A stretch of 64,000 nucleotides of DNA from Isoetes taiwanensis (taxonomy: Eukaryota; Streptophyta; Lycopodiopsida; Isoetales; Isoetaceae). Both the position numbers and the translations under genes were made by a program. The DNA lies in NCBI GenBank assembly GCA_021234155.1, contig JAJEKV010000020.1, forward strand, positions 14,815,268-14,879,267. Reading direction: 5' to 3'. Positions 46,715 to 58,200 of this stretch are shown piece after piece. Numbering within the stretch: the first letter of the stretch is position 1; every line of letters begins with the position of its first letter. The notes beneath the pieces were generated by a model. The model saw nothing but the letters and a program-made list of their open reading frames with translations. It was not told the origin of the DNA and did no database searches.

Positions 46715-47215
46715 ATTATCGGATTCATGCAATTCTTGGATGGTTGAAAAGCCCGAAAGCCTATCTGGATAGCTTCTGAAAATGTAAGATTGGAGCATAT
46801 TGGACATCAAAAAGACTGTGAAAAGGGCGGACCCACGTTTAACCAAAAAGAGCTCGGCAAAATGCTTTTTCCGGTATCTCCCTCCCAAAATATTGGATTC
46901 AGGCATTTTTTTAGAGAGATAGAAAGCTTATCCAGAGAGCTTTCCAAGGATGTAGAAATTGAACAATTTGGATGGTAGAAAGGCTCTAAAAAATGCAGAT
47001 TAATGATTTCGGCCAGAAAAAGCTTGGCAGAATACTTTTTAACATATCTCCCTCTCAAAATATTGGATTCCGGTGTTTTTGGATGGATGAAAAGCTTATT
47101 GAATGAGCTTTCCAATGATATAAAATTCGACTATGGTTAGAGGAAAAGACCTGCGAAAAAATCCGATTGAAAATTTTAGCCAAAACAGATGGAGAAAAGC
47201 TTGAACAGGTTTGAT
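46715..47215. repeat. ~170-bp diverged tandem repeat, three units
   Basis: Each unit contains ATTGGATTC(A/C)GG.(C/G)(A/T)(T)TTTT, GAAAGCTTAT..GAGCTTTCCAA.GAT and ..CCAGAAAAAGCTTGGCAGAA..TATCTCCCTC.CAAAAT (starts about 46715, 46892, 47062). The hAT element inserted at its right edge. Confidence 0.75.
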
Positions 47216-47232
47216 GCTCAAAAACAAAAGGT

Positions 47233-47410
47233 AAGTGTTGTTTCCGTACGGGTACGGTAACTTTCATGTACTTACCGTACTCAACAATACATACGTTAAG
47301 TATGGAATAAGAAATGAACGGTTTTGGTAAAAAAAATGAATAGGTTAAAGTATGGGTACGTTACATATTGCTAGAAGCCATACAGTACGTAGCATACGTA
47401 TTTTATAAAA
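47233..47410 (+). promoter_or_regulatory. hAT left end: TIR and subterminal TACG motifs
   Basis: CCGTACGGGTACGGTAA, ACTTACCGTACTC, GGGTACGTTAC, AGTACGTAGCATACGTA. Repeated (C/G)GTAC/TACGTA words within 180 bp of the end, mirrored at 53412-53589. In hAT elements, subterminal repeats like this are the transposase binding sites; the assignment here is inference from position and repetition. Confidence 0.6.
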
Positions 47411-48443
47411 AAATATAAAAAACATGCAATTTCATTTTTTTTTTGCCTCGAACCTTTTTTTTCCCTCCGCTTTCCTTCTGCTCTGACCGACCGAATCGAC
47501 CCACGGGTCTGCTCTGCTCTTCCAGCCTCTGCCATGCGGCCCTTGCCTTAGGAGCAATCGTCTCAGGCCTGGTTCAAGGTATAGTGCTGTAAGAACTAGT
47601 TTTAGGAACTAGGTTTCAGGAAATCTATTAAGGGTTTATGGAGCTGGCAAATGGACGTCTCGGTGGAGCTATAGCAGAGGTAAGGGATCAATCAAATCCT
47701 TTAAAAGTCTTGCATTTTCAATCTTGCATTACTCATTTCTATTTTCTTGCATTTTCCAGTCTTGCATTTGAATTTTAAAGCAGTAGCAGCTCTGTGTGAA
47801 GCGAAAGCAGCATTGTAAAGTTCGTGGAGGTGAGGTGCAGCCACTATTTTTGCAGGTCCAACCACGATTTTCAGCTAAGTATGCATTCATTTTCATCATA
47901 GTTTGTTATTTTATTTGTGTTTATTATATTTGTAGTTATGCTTTTATGGATTATTTAGAGGCCGTGGATTTTATAGATTCAACAATGTTCTTTGGATTCA
48001 AATCAATCAGTTCTTGGATTATTATTTTATAGATTTAAATAATGCCGTATTTAAACGATCCATGTTTAAATGCCTTGTTTATTGCTGTAAAAATAATGCC
48101 GTGTTCATTTCTATTCTCTTGCATTTTCCAGTCTTGCAGTTGATTCTTAAAGCAAAAGCAGCTCCGTGTAAAGCAAAAGCAGCGCTGTAAAGTTTGTGGA
48201 GTGAGGTGCAGCCACTATTTTGCAGGTCCAACCATGATTATCAGCTAAGTATGCATTCATTCATCATAGTATTAATTTTAAATATCATTTCTGTTTGTTT
48301 GTAGTAATGCTTTTATAGATTTAGAGGCCTCGGATTTTATAGATTCACCAATGTTCTTGGATTATTCAAATCTGATTTGTACTAAAGATATGCTTTGCTT
48401 TGCTTGCTTGTTTCGTAGAAGAAGAGAATATGCCGCGTAAACC
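47411..48443 (+). other. hAT 5' region with a 372-bp tandem duplication
   Basis: TCATTTCTATTTTCTTGCAT at 47733 and 48105 starts two units. They share CAGCTC.GTGT.AAGC.AAAGC, GAGGTGCAGCCACTATTTT, CAGCTAAGTATGCATTCATT and GGATTTTATAGATTCA. Probably promoter and 5' UTR of the transposase gene; no coding seen. Confidence 0.65.
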
Positions 48444-48945
48444 ATGTATTGCGATAATGTGAAGGTTCTAGCTAATGATAATAGATCATGGAATTGCAAA
48501 TTCTGTGGTCATTTTGGCACTGGAACAAAGACAAGGATGTGTGCACATCTAGCTCATGTCGCGGGGTATGGTGCCAACCCATGCCTCCAAGTACCAGGTG
48601 AAGTAAAAAAAGAATGCTTGAAAGAATTTGCTGGTGCATGCGAGGACGATACGCTAATGGATATGGATGCAACGGGAGGGATAGAGTCTTATGAATTTAA
48701 TGCAACTACAATAGGGATTTCTGCTGGTATGTTTTGCTGATTTTTACATTATTTTTAGATGATCTTTACATGCTAATTTTTTTGTATTATGGTAGGCTCG
48801 TCTGATGCCACTTCCATTGCATTTAATGCTTCCGCGGCAATGCCACCTCCACCATCTCCGAATACTTCATCTATCTCTCGCAAACAGACTGAAATCCAAA
48901 CAAAACTTAAAAGGGAGAAGTGTTCTTACCATGAGGAGGATTGAA

Positions 48946-49075
48946 TATGTAGCATAATAGCAGGGGGTTTTCTTTGTGTTTTTGTACGTTTTTTACTAAG
49001 GTTTTCCTATGATTTCGTGATGTATTCAAATGGATGTACTAATGCGTACATCTAGAGTGCACCATTTCTGAGCCA
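48946..49075 (+). repeat. TAGCATAAT repeat family, copy 4
   Basis: TATGTAGCATAATAGCAGGG.. to GCGTACATCTAGAGTGCACC. Nearly identical to 61317-61442. Confidence 0.9.
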
Positions 49076-49103
49076 TTGATTTTAGCCTTTTTTTTTTCCA
49101 ATA

Positions 49104-49330
49104 GTCAACAACCAATGGCTCACAACAAAAGCCCTTTTTTTGTGCGTGTAGTGCATAATGGTCAACAACCAATGGCTCACAACAAAAGCCCTCTTTTTGT
49201 GTGTGTGGTGCATAATGGGCAACAACCAATGGCTCACAACAAAAGCCCCTTTTGTGCGTGTGGGTGCATAATGGTCAACAACCAATGGCTCACAACAAAA
49301 GCCCTCTTTTTGTGTGTGTGGTGCATAATG
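49104..49330. repeat. 57-bp minisatellite, four units
   Basis: Units start at 49104, 49161, 49218 and 49274 (G(T/G)CAACAACCAATGGCTCACA..CCCTTTTTGTG..GTGCATAATG). The frame stays open on both strands in places, but the repeats explain it. Related three-unit array at 61475-61641. Confidence 0.95.
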
Positions 49331-49994
49331 GGCACATGAAAGGCTTGAAGGGCGCATGTAGTGCAGTTTCCCCGCCGGCAACACATTTCTTATCATAACT
49401 TTTGATCCAGAGCTCTGTTTGAGATGATTTTTATTGCGTTGGAAAGCTCTCTCCAAGATCTTTTTGATGATGTATGATATGGATATGTTTGGTTAAGTTA
49501 TCTATGCTAAAACAGCAATTTTTCAGCCGGGTTTGGTAGGCTTTCACAACCTACCAAATGATTAATCTGAGTGATTGCTTATTGGATATTGTTTTATGGC
49601 TCATTCCGAATGAAGCTTGCAAAACAATTACTATGCATTTTTAGATTTTGAGGCAGTTATTAAGCAAATTCCAAGGCTTCTAGATCCTTGTGCTAACAAG
49701 CAGAAAAGTTTCCCACTTTGGTTTCTCACCACAAGAATCCATGGAGGCCGAAGGCTGCTGTTAAATTCCAGTTGAAAAATGTTTGTGTATGGGTGTTGCA
49801 AACTTTATGATTACAGGTGATGAAAGCCTCAAATGAATTCTAGTTTTTTTCTGGTTTGAATTCTAAAATTTTTGTCACACGGGGGGGGGGGACGTCCTTA
49901 AGGCCCCGAAGGGGCCAAAAAAATTTTTTTGCAACACAAATCATTAACATCCAATATATAAAAAATCCCCCAACACATAACAACCATTGACATT
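49331..49994. repeat. Anonymous body of the insertion
   Basis: Collinear with 61642-62377: GAAGGGCGCATGTAGTGCAG.., TTGGAAAGCTCTCTC.., GCAATTTTTCAGCCGGGTTT.., TTTTTGTCACACGGGGGG.., then GGCCCCGAAGGGGCC. No coding. Confidence 0.8.
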
Positions 49995-50392
49995 AACAAC
50001 CAACACATAACTACCATTGACATTAATTAACACAACCATTGGGTCCAACACATTTAAATTAAAACCCCCCTTAAACCCCCTTTGGTTTGGGTGCATATTC
50101 ATACGGGGGGTGACGTAGGGCAGCGAGAGCCCTCATAATTGTATTTTGCACGTACAAAATCAACACCATATAGTATTCCGTTTGAAATCTTATAGTAATT
50201 TGCGAATCTTGTTATACAGTATAGCAAATTTTGTACTTGCATACCCCACAAACGAGGAACTTTACGTACGGTGTAGATTAAGGAATAAGGGGTAAATATG
50301 CCTATCCAACAGCTCTCGTTGACCGGAGTCACCCCGTGTGAATATGCACCCAAATCAAAGGGGGTTTAAGGGGGATTTTAATTTAAATGTGT
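49995..50392. mobile_element. Foldback element copy D, right arm truncated
   Basis: Left arm 49995-50114; core 50115-50327 in A orientation (GTAGGGCAGCGAGAGCCC first); right arm 50328-50392, cut after ..AATTTAAATGTGT where hAT exon sequence resumes. Confidence 0.88.
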
Positions 50393-52839
50393 GAATATGC
50401 AATGGAGTTGCAGGTGAGATGTTTTGTGGAAGCAAACTTGTCATTCAATTTACTGCAGCTGCCATGTTGGACAAAGATGATAGAGGCTTTTAGCGAAATT
50501 GGTGAGAAGTGCTCCGGTGTTACTTATTCTCAAATGAGAAATGCAAGGCTGAAAAAAACACTTATTGATGTCACCGCTAAATGTGATCATGTGAAGGCTA
50601 CGTGGCCAAAATATGGTTGTACTATTATGTCTGACGGATGGGTTGATATTACTGGTAGAGGGCTTATTAATATCATTGTTTCTAGTGCTTATGGATCCAT
50701 GTTCTTGAAGACTATTGACTGCAGCAAAGTTGGAACAAGGGTTGATGCCTCTTTTTTAGCTGAAAGTATGAAATCCGCTATCATAGAAGCTGGTAAACAA
50801 AATGTGGTCCAAGTTGTAACCGATAATGGTGCTCCATGTATAGCAATGGGGAGACAAATCGAAGAGGAATTCTTAACTATTGTGACAACTCCATGCGCTT
50901 CACATTGCCTTGATCTCTTACTTGAAGATATTGGCAAACTTGATTGGGTTAGGGCAGCCCACACGAGAGCCCGAAAAATATCAGTTTTCTTTTCCAAAAG
51001 AAAGTTTGCAAAGAATACATTTAGGTATTACAGTCCTAACCTCGCCATTTTGAGGCCTTGTGCAACAAGATTTGGTGTGATTTTTATTTTAGTGGAGCGC
51101 CTACTTAAGGTATGGATTCCATTACAACAAACAGTGGTTTCTGATCATTGGAACAATTGGACTGATAGTCGAAAAGAAGAGACCAAAACTGTCCAAAAAT
51201 ATGTGTTGGATCCTGCAACAAAACTTTCTTTTGAATTGGTCAGAAAAATTATGGAACCATTATATTGCGTGTTGCGATTGACTGATATGGAAGGATGCAC
51301 AATGGGCCTTTTGTATGAGTTCATGACAAGAACTGAAACTGCAATAAAGGATGGGCAAAGTTCGGATATTGACAATGCTACCAAGTAAGTCTTAAAATTC
51401 CAATTTTTTAAAATTTCAAATTCTGATTTTTGAACTCTAAATTTTGCTTAAGTTTGGCGCCTCTCTGAAATTCTGATTTTTAAAAATCTGATTTTTTCTT
51501 GCTTAAGTTCCTTAGATTTGGCACTCAAGTTTAAGTTCAAAATTCTGATTTTTGTTGCTTAAGTTCCTCAAGTTTCAGCCAATGATTTTTGACAAACATA
51601 TATTTCATATAATATTTGTCTCATCTTTTTAGGTACAAACAAGTGTTGGACCTGTTTGAATAACGATGGAAATGGTTTTTGAAGCTGATTCATATTGTTG
51701 CACATCTCCTCCATCCTTTGTGGAGGCGAGGAAGCTCTATTGTGCCGCCTACCTTAATGGAAGGTTTCATTAATTACATTAGTGGTGCTATAGTACTGAA
51801 GAGAATGCTATTTTTTTGCTAGAAACAGTTTTGATGCCTTCCGTAACAATGCGTCCGCTATGTTTATGGTTCCTCTTGCCCAAACCGAGAACTACCAAAC
51901 AAAGGTCCATTTTCATGGTGGGAACATTTTGGAGGCGCCACACCAGAGTTACAAGCTTTGGCGATCCGTGTCTTATCACAGGTATTAATAATGCATGCAT
52001 CTTGAATTTGTAATTTCAAACATTGTGTTTTAAGGTAGCCTATAATTACTATTTCAATTCAATTATAATATTGAGTGAAGTTGTCTTCAATGTTTAATCT
52101 AATGAAACCAAGTCTCGCAGGATTGTTCATCGGGTGCATGTGAACGAAATTGGAGTGCACATGCACTTGCACATACAAAGAAACGGAACCGGCTGAAACC
52201 TGCTCAACTAGAGCGGTTAGTATTCATAAGAGAAAACATAAGATTGATGCACAAGTTTGAGACTCGTGGGAAGTCTCCCAAGCAGGTAACAAATTGACTT
52301 GTTATCTCTTATATTTTGTTTTAAGTGATATCCAATTCATATATTTAATTATTAGGTGATACAAAGTTTCAATATATTTCTAACTTAAGCTTGATTATGT
52401 GTAGGTGAATCCCTTCGAAGTAACCAAATCTGATTTGTCAGACATAACTCCTCCACCTGCTGAATTGTTAAGTGAGAGAGAACGAGAATTAGTGAAGAAG
52501 TTTTTTGAGGAAAGTACAGGTTCAAGCACTAGAAGAGTAACAAGAAGTCAGACTAGATCTGTTGCTGCTGCTGCGTCAAATGTTGCGTCCAGCTCTCATA
52601 CTAGAACATTACGCTCACGAAGACGAGGTAGAGGAAGAGGTAGGAGTGTGGCAGCCCCATTCAAAGTGGATGTCATGGCGGAGGAGGAGCAGGTTGAAGA
52701 CGAGGAGGAATGGGAAGATGAAATGGCGGGGCACTCTGATCATGAGGAAAATGATTCTGATAATAGCTCCTCAGATGATTCCGTCTATTCCACAGAGAGC
52801 CAAGAAGGTGAGAAAGAAGGTGAGAAAGAAAACAGTTAG

Positions 52840-53411
52840 GTTATTTTATTTCAAATTTATCCAGATCTCCACTTGTTGAGTGTGCATCATTTCATTTGTT
52901 TCAGCTGCATAATTTTCCAGGAGGAGTTGGTGATGAGTGAAGGATCATGTGATGCCATTTTGAAGTAAAAGTATGTCTTTCATATCTTTGAAACAAGTTT
53001 TATACTGGTTGGTTTGATATTGAAAACAAAAACATAGCCAAATATGTTTTTTAATTTTGGTAGTATATAACATTGCCGAGACTTTTAATCGCAACAATGT
53101 CTTACATTTGGACCTGGTAGTATAATAAGTACTAACTAAGGAATACAATCGGTTTTCTATTATATGCTTTTTTTTTCATGTATGTACAGGTACTTTGCTG
53201 AATTGTTTGCAACTTGTAAAAAGTAAAAAATAAGGCTCCTAGATTAATCTACTTTCATCTGTACACCTCCGCCTTAAAACCTCTTACCTTTTACATGTGA
53301 ATCATATTCTGAATGTGGTGTTTCTAATGCATGGAGTAAACATGTGGTCAAAAGTATTCTACAACCTAAAATTTAATTGTTTTAGTAGAAAAAGCTTGCA
53401 AATTAGGAGTG
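52840..53411 (+). other. hAT 3' non-coding region
   Basis: No frame beyond the transposase stop; AT-rich up to the subterminal repeats. Confidence 0.5.
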
Positions 53412-53589
53412 TGGTACGTACGGTACGTATTTTACGTACGTTAAGTATTGTATAGGTACAATACCTCTATACTTTTAACGTACTATTTTTTTTTTTTTGG
53501 TACGTTAAAAGCTTTGAAGTACCTTATGAGGTAAAATACGCTAAATACTTATGTACCCGTACAGGTACGGTAAGTACGGAACAACACTG
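53412..53589 (-). promoter_or_regulatory. hAT right end: TIR and subterminal TACG motifs
   Basis: Plus strand: GGTACGTACGGTACGTATTT, TACGTACGTTAAG, GTACCCGTACAGGTACGGTA, AGTACGGAACAACACTG. Mirrors the left end. Probable transposase-binding region by analogy with other hAT elements. Confidence 0.6.
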
Positions 53590-53663
53590 CAAAATAGAGA
53601 GGATATAACTAGGAAAACTAAGAATAAACTAAGGGTAAGCAGAAAAGAAGCTAACACTAAGAA

Positions 53664-53818
53664 TAAAAAATCCAGCTCAAAAGAGAATGCCGATGAGAAC
53701 TGAGAGAGAGAACACATTATATATAGGAAAGAAAGGATCCAAATGAGGCCTGAGCCAAAAAAGACGTCCCTTTCCCAAGCATGATGGTTCTATTCATGCT
53801 AAATAGAACCATTGCATT
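53664..53818 (+). repeat. Dispersed repeat with TATA-like box, copy 2
   Basis: Partner of 24688-24843: CTCAAAAGAGAATGCCGATG, CATTATATATAG, GAAAGGATCCAAATGAGGCC, CATGCTAAATAGAACCATTG. The flanks of the two copies differ. Confidence 0.7.
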
Positions 53819-53849
53819 ATTATAATCTGACTGTTATATATGTAACCTT

Positions 53850-53912
53850 CCATTGTCAATGTAATATTACTATAATATAGAATATCATTATAATCTTTTG
53901 TACCAGTTATAT
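53850..53912. repeat. Dispersed AT-rich motif, copy 2
   Basis: TGTCAATGTAATATTACTATAATATAGAATATCATTATAATC matches the sequence beside the Helitron 3' end (12899-12945). Confidence 0.6.
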
Positions 53913-54029
53913 TCTTTACAAGAATTTAGCGTTGGTGAAGCCAACACCCTGTGCATCGAGTGGAATCCCAATATATATTGTTTTGTGTGAAATTTTTGAG
54001 TCTCCATAACTCTTATTTAAGAAATTCAT

Positions 54030-54130
54030 GTGGCACTCCTGGGATTGAACCCAGATACAACCATTAGTGCGGTGTCCACGGTGTAGGCAGAGCATCAATG
54101 CCCTATGGGTGCTCTCCCTACATCGTGAGT
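54030..54130 (-). mobile_element. Possible tRNA-derived SINE
   Basis: The minus strand contains GGTTCAATCCCAGG (54054-54041 region), an exact fit to the RNA polymerase III B box (GGTTCRANYCC), preceded by GGGAGAGCACCCATAGGGCA and GTGGACACCGCACTAATGGT. No clear A box or complete tRNA fold, so a tRNA gene is unlikely. A SINE head is the simplest reading. Confidence 0.4.
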
Positions 54131-55249
54131 GTGAAATGTGATGGTGTTTTTTTTTTTTTCCCTCTTTGGGTACATCTTCTCAGTGCACTAAAGGCATTTG
54201 CATCATACACCAAAAGAATGGACTCAAGTAATTTAGATGACACTTCCAAAAATAGTTTGCCATCGTTGTAGCCAAAGTCGCTCTTACTTTCAAAATGGAG
54301 TGCAATAAATATGCATCAATGGTCAATGCCATGTGAATCTAATATTTCAAATATCGTATAAATCAAACCATGCTAATGAATCTAAGGTGTAAAAAATCCT
54401 AGTGAAGTTTCAACTTATTGATGTAATCACATAGCTCCTAAATGTTGGAACTCTGTATGTAACCATCATTAGATTGTATAGAACTTCCATGTTTGGTGGT
54501 GCAAAAGCAAAAAATAAGAGGGTTGAAGTATGCTTACTAAATGTTTCATGGCCATATGAATTCAACGGAACGATGCTTGTTGGCAAAGAGCTTCCATCTT
54601 TGCTGGTGCAGAAGCTAGAAATGTCAGGCTTGAAGCATGCTTACTAGATGTCCTATGGCCATGTGAGTCAACAGATTTGCATTCACAATTAACTATTGTG
54701 CATGGTCACTGTAAAGGAATATAAATTGTACCAGAGTCAATAGTAGAACAACTCAACTATGAACCAAGGAAGGGCTAGCTATGAGGCAATGGTGACTTAG
54801 AGAAAATAGTGTGAGGTAATGCAATATAGTAGTTTTGGATTTATAAGCTCAATATCTCTTTGTCACTAGATTGAGTTGGGCTTAGAGACATGTATATTTA
54901 GATATGATGCCTTCCAAACTACTTATCTAAATTATTGCTATGAAAATCATAAAACATGCCATACACACCCTGCGATCCAATAGCAGCTCCCAAGTTGCAG
55001 CTCCCAAGTTCATTCTTCTTTCCCTTACCCATATCTTAAATTTATGTATAATCTAAGTAATTGAATCCAAATTATTGCTGGCAAATTCTATATCTGCACA
55101 ACACTTCTAGCTAAATTATTGCCACAAATATCATAAAGAACTAAAACTATCAAATCCCATATTCTCCTATGCCCTTCGCTAAATTATTGCCACAAAGTGC
55201 AGGAGAACTCCAAGACCAAGGAGTTTTGAAGCTGCTTTTTAGCTAAGCA
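54131..55249. other. Anonymous DNA with a ~115-bp diverged duplication
   Basis: AGAACTTCCATGTTTGGTGG..GAAGTATGCTTACTAAATG (54480-54545) and AGAGCTTCCATCTTTGCTGG..GAAGCATGCTTACTAGATG (54587-54652). No gene. Confidence 0.5.
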
Positions 55250-58200
55250 ATTGCTTTCAGAACATAGACATGACAAAGAGCAAATTTAGGCGAGGTTAAG
55301 TCAGCCAACACAAGCAACAGAATGCATCAGATTATGATCTTCAAAAGCATAAGATTTCTAGGAATTTTAGATGCTTATAGAAATGCAAAAGATTTATGAA
55401 GAGCCAAATGGCTGCATGTATTGTTGCACTTTTTATGGAGTTTATTGCCCTAGGGACGAAATGTAAATACTCTACCATATGCTATTGACATCAGCACGCG
55501 TGTCGTAAGGGACTTGGTGCCATATACTTTGTATTGGTATATGAGTTAACCCACATAAGGAAGGAGTCATCAACTAGGCAAGCTTTACTGACATAAGTTC
55601 AAAAAAGCATTACAGAATTGGCAACTGTTAACCGATATTAATCTCTTTCTTATGGTAAAGTTCACATAAAACTTCTATCTTACTGAGACTACTAATCTTG
55701 TTAGCTTATACTTCCTCACAATCATTAGCAATCTGCAGAATCACGAGTTTGGCAAAACATTGGAAAACTTTCAATCTTTCCTTTCTCTTCCACCAGATCA
55801 ATGATATTCTTGTTCACACTTTTAACAGGATTGTCGTCTTTTGTGTTGAATTCCTTTCAGATCAAGTAATTGCTTCGCGTATAAATTGTACGGGTTACCT
55901 TAGAATTCATATCTTTACCAGAATCTTGCTGGTTATGCAGAGGTTCTATGTGCATGCTCATTTCGTATTAAATCTAATGCCCTGCCTTAAAAATAATAAT
56001 TGCTGCTCATTTTCAATATGGAAACATGGAGTCCTCCCTTGAGCTCTTTGAACAAATGTAGAAAGAAGACACCATGGCAAACTGGCAAACTCTATGAACA
56101 AATGGAGCAAGAAGGCATCATGGCAAAATTGTTTAGACTGTTAATAGGATTGTCGTCTTTTACACCAACATTAGTTGCATTTTTAGTCAGATGAAATAAG
56201 ATAACTTATCTAATTGATATTTGAGCCATCGTATCGTAAATATCTAAGTGGTGAATGCAGTATGTTTAGAAACAATAATAGTTAGTGAACAAATGCAAAG
56301 AGAAGGTGTGGAACCCAACACCGTTGTGCTTCTAGGCGTTCTAGATGTTTATAGAAATGCAAAAGATTTATAAAGAGCCAAATGGCTGCAACATGTACTG
56401 CTTTTAAACCAAGTATTTGCTGCATTTATAGATTGTACGGATCACCTTGGATTTCACGTCCTTAGTGCCAGTCAAATATGGAATCTTGCTAGTTATGCAA
56501 AGGTTCTGCGGACACGTCCATTGGTAATAAATCTAATGCACTGCCTTAGAAATGTATTTGCATGGAATCCAATAATTGCTGCTCATGGTCGTAAAGGAAA
56601 TAGGAAGTCCTCCCTTGAGCTCTTTGAACAAATGCAACAAGAAGACACTATGGCAACTGTTTGAATAAATAGAGCAAGAAGGCACCATGGCAAACAAATT
56701 CTCATTTAATATCTTGCTTGCTCCATTCATTTCTACTTATACCCTGATATGGAGCCAGAAGATATTCTGATAATGGATTAGAAACTCACTTACTTTTGGG
56801 ACTCTACTACTTGAAATGTATGCAACATCTGCAAACTTGTTGGACTCCATGATTATAGCACATGTGAAGAATAGAATCAGCTATAAGACGCTGCTACTTC
56901 TTGAGCAAATATATAGAGAAAGTATCAAACCCAATACTATACACTTCTAGGCATTCTAGGTTCAGAGAATCCATTGCAATATTTAAATTAGACTTACTGA
57001 GACGACCCCTTTTTTTTTTTTAAAGGATCAAAGCCAAAAAGTTTATTAATCAGATAAAAAGTACAAAATTTACATGTCTCATCTAACTATGTAAGCACAA
57101 AAGATGCCACAGGAGCCTGAAGCACAATGTACTTACTCTAGAATAGAAGACTAATAGTTTGGTTAGCTTATATTTCCTCACAATCATTAGCAATCTGCAG
57201 AATTACTAGCTTGGCAAAACATTGCAAAACTTCCAATCTTTCCTTTCTCTTCCACCAGATCAATGATATTCTTGTTCAAACTTTTAACAGGATTGTCGTC
57301 TTTTACACCAATATGAGTTGCATTTTTAGTCAGATTGAATAAGATAACTTACCAATTCATGTTTGAGCCATCATATCGTAAACATCTAAGTGGTGAATGC
57401 AGTACATTCACAAAACACAATATTGAACAAATGCAAGTTGTGGAACCCAACATCGATGCACTTCTAGGCATTCTAGATGTTTATAGAAACGTAAAAGATT
57501 TATAGAGAGCTGCAACATATACTGCTATATCTTTCTTTTCCACTGTCATAGGACTGTGTTGAATTGCTTTTAGACCCAGTAATTGCTTCGCTTATGAATT
57601 GTATGGATTATCTTGGAATTCACGTCTTTAACGAAACCTTGCTAATTATGAAGAGGTTCCGTGGACACAAAATCTTGCTAATTATGCAGAGATTCTATGG
57701 ATATATTTGGTATTAAATCTAATGCCTTGCCCTAGAAAAGTATTTGCATAGAATTCAATAATTGATGCTCATTTTCGACATGGAAACAGGGAGTTCTCCC
57801 TTGAGCTCTTTGAACAAATGCAGCAAGAAGGCACCATGGCAAGCTCTTTGAACAAATGGAGCAAGAAGGCATCATGGCAAAATTGTTCAAACTATTAATA
57901 GGATTGTCATATTTTACACTAACATTAGTTGAATTTTTAGTCAGAAGCAATAAGATAACTTACCTAATTGATGTTTGAGCCATCGTATCATAAACATCTA
58001 AGTGGTGAATGCAGTACGTTTACAAACAACATAGCGAACAATTGCAAAGAGAAGGTATGGAATGAACTCAACGCCATTGTGCTTCTAGGCATTCTAAATG
58101 CTTATAAAAATGCAAAAGATTTGTGAAGAGCCAAATGGCTGCAACATGTATTGCTACATCTTTCTTTTTCAGTGTCATAGGAATGTGTTGAATTGCTTTT

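Larger units (their letters stand above)
48950..50391. mobile_element. 1,442-bp insertion in the hAT gene
   Basis: TGAATATG at 48942-48949 and again at 50392-50399 flanks it. Removing the insert with one 8-mer leaves an open frame, ..MRRIEYAMELQVRCF, across the join. The insert starts TAGCATAATAGCAGGGGG (repeat family copy 4), then a 57-bp minisatellite, ~550 bp of anonymous sequence, GGCCCCGAAGGGGCC and foldback copy D, ending inside the right arm (..TTTAAATGTG). A related segment is at 61321-62640. Confidence 0.75.
48444..52839 (+). pseudogene. hAT transposase gene (BED-like finger + DUF659 + dimerisation domain), interrupted
   Basis: Exon 1, 48444-48740: BED-type finger (WNCKFCG..TRMCAHLAHVAG..NPC). 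Exon 2, about 48797-48949: Ser/Pro-rich linker. Exon 3, about 50392-51386: DUF659 core with CTIMSDGWVDITGR, VVTDNGAPCIAMGR and TPCASHCLDLLLEDIGK, donor CAA|GTAAGT. Exon 4, about 51634-51979: YKQVLDLFE.., PLWRRGSSIVPPTLMEGFIN, later PELQALAIRVLSQ. Exon 5, 52122-52286: DCSSGACERNWSAHALAHTK.., LERLVFIRENIRL, the hAT C-terminal dimerisation motif. Exon 6, 52405-52839: basic then acidic tail (TRSQTRS..RRRGRGRGR..EEEWEDEM), stop 52839. Splice sites are all GT..AG. Breaks: the 1,442-bp insertion after 48949, TAA in LFE-stop-RWKW (51661) and a frameshift near 51800. The product would be a nuclear DNA-binding transposase; this copy is inactive. Confidence 0.85.
47233..53589 (+). mobile_element. hAT DNA transposon, 6.36 kb
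   Basis: Termini are (A/C)AGTGTTGTT(T)CCGTAC: left 47233 AAGTGTTGTTTCCGTACGGG, right (minus from 53589) CAGTGTTGTTCCGTACTTAC. CAGTG(T)TG ends are typical of hAT elements. Flanking 8-mers CAAAAGGT and CAAAATAG share their first five bases, a plausible decayed 8-bp target duplication. A DUF659-type transposase gene fills the interior (48444-52839). A 1,442-bp insertion interrupts it. Confidence 0.75.

Noticed and set aside
49026..49456. Repeat protein with MAHNKSPF / HYAPHTQKEGFCCEPL units
   Set aside because: Explained by the 57-bp minisatellite (a multiple of three); no partner sequence supports a gene.
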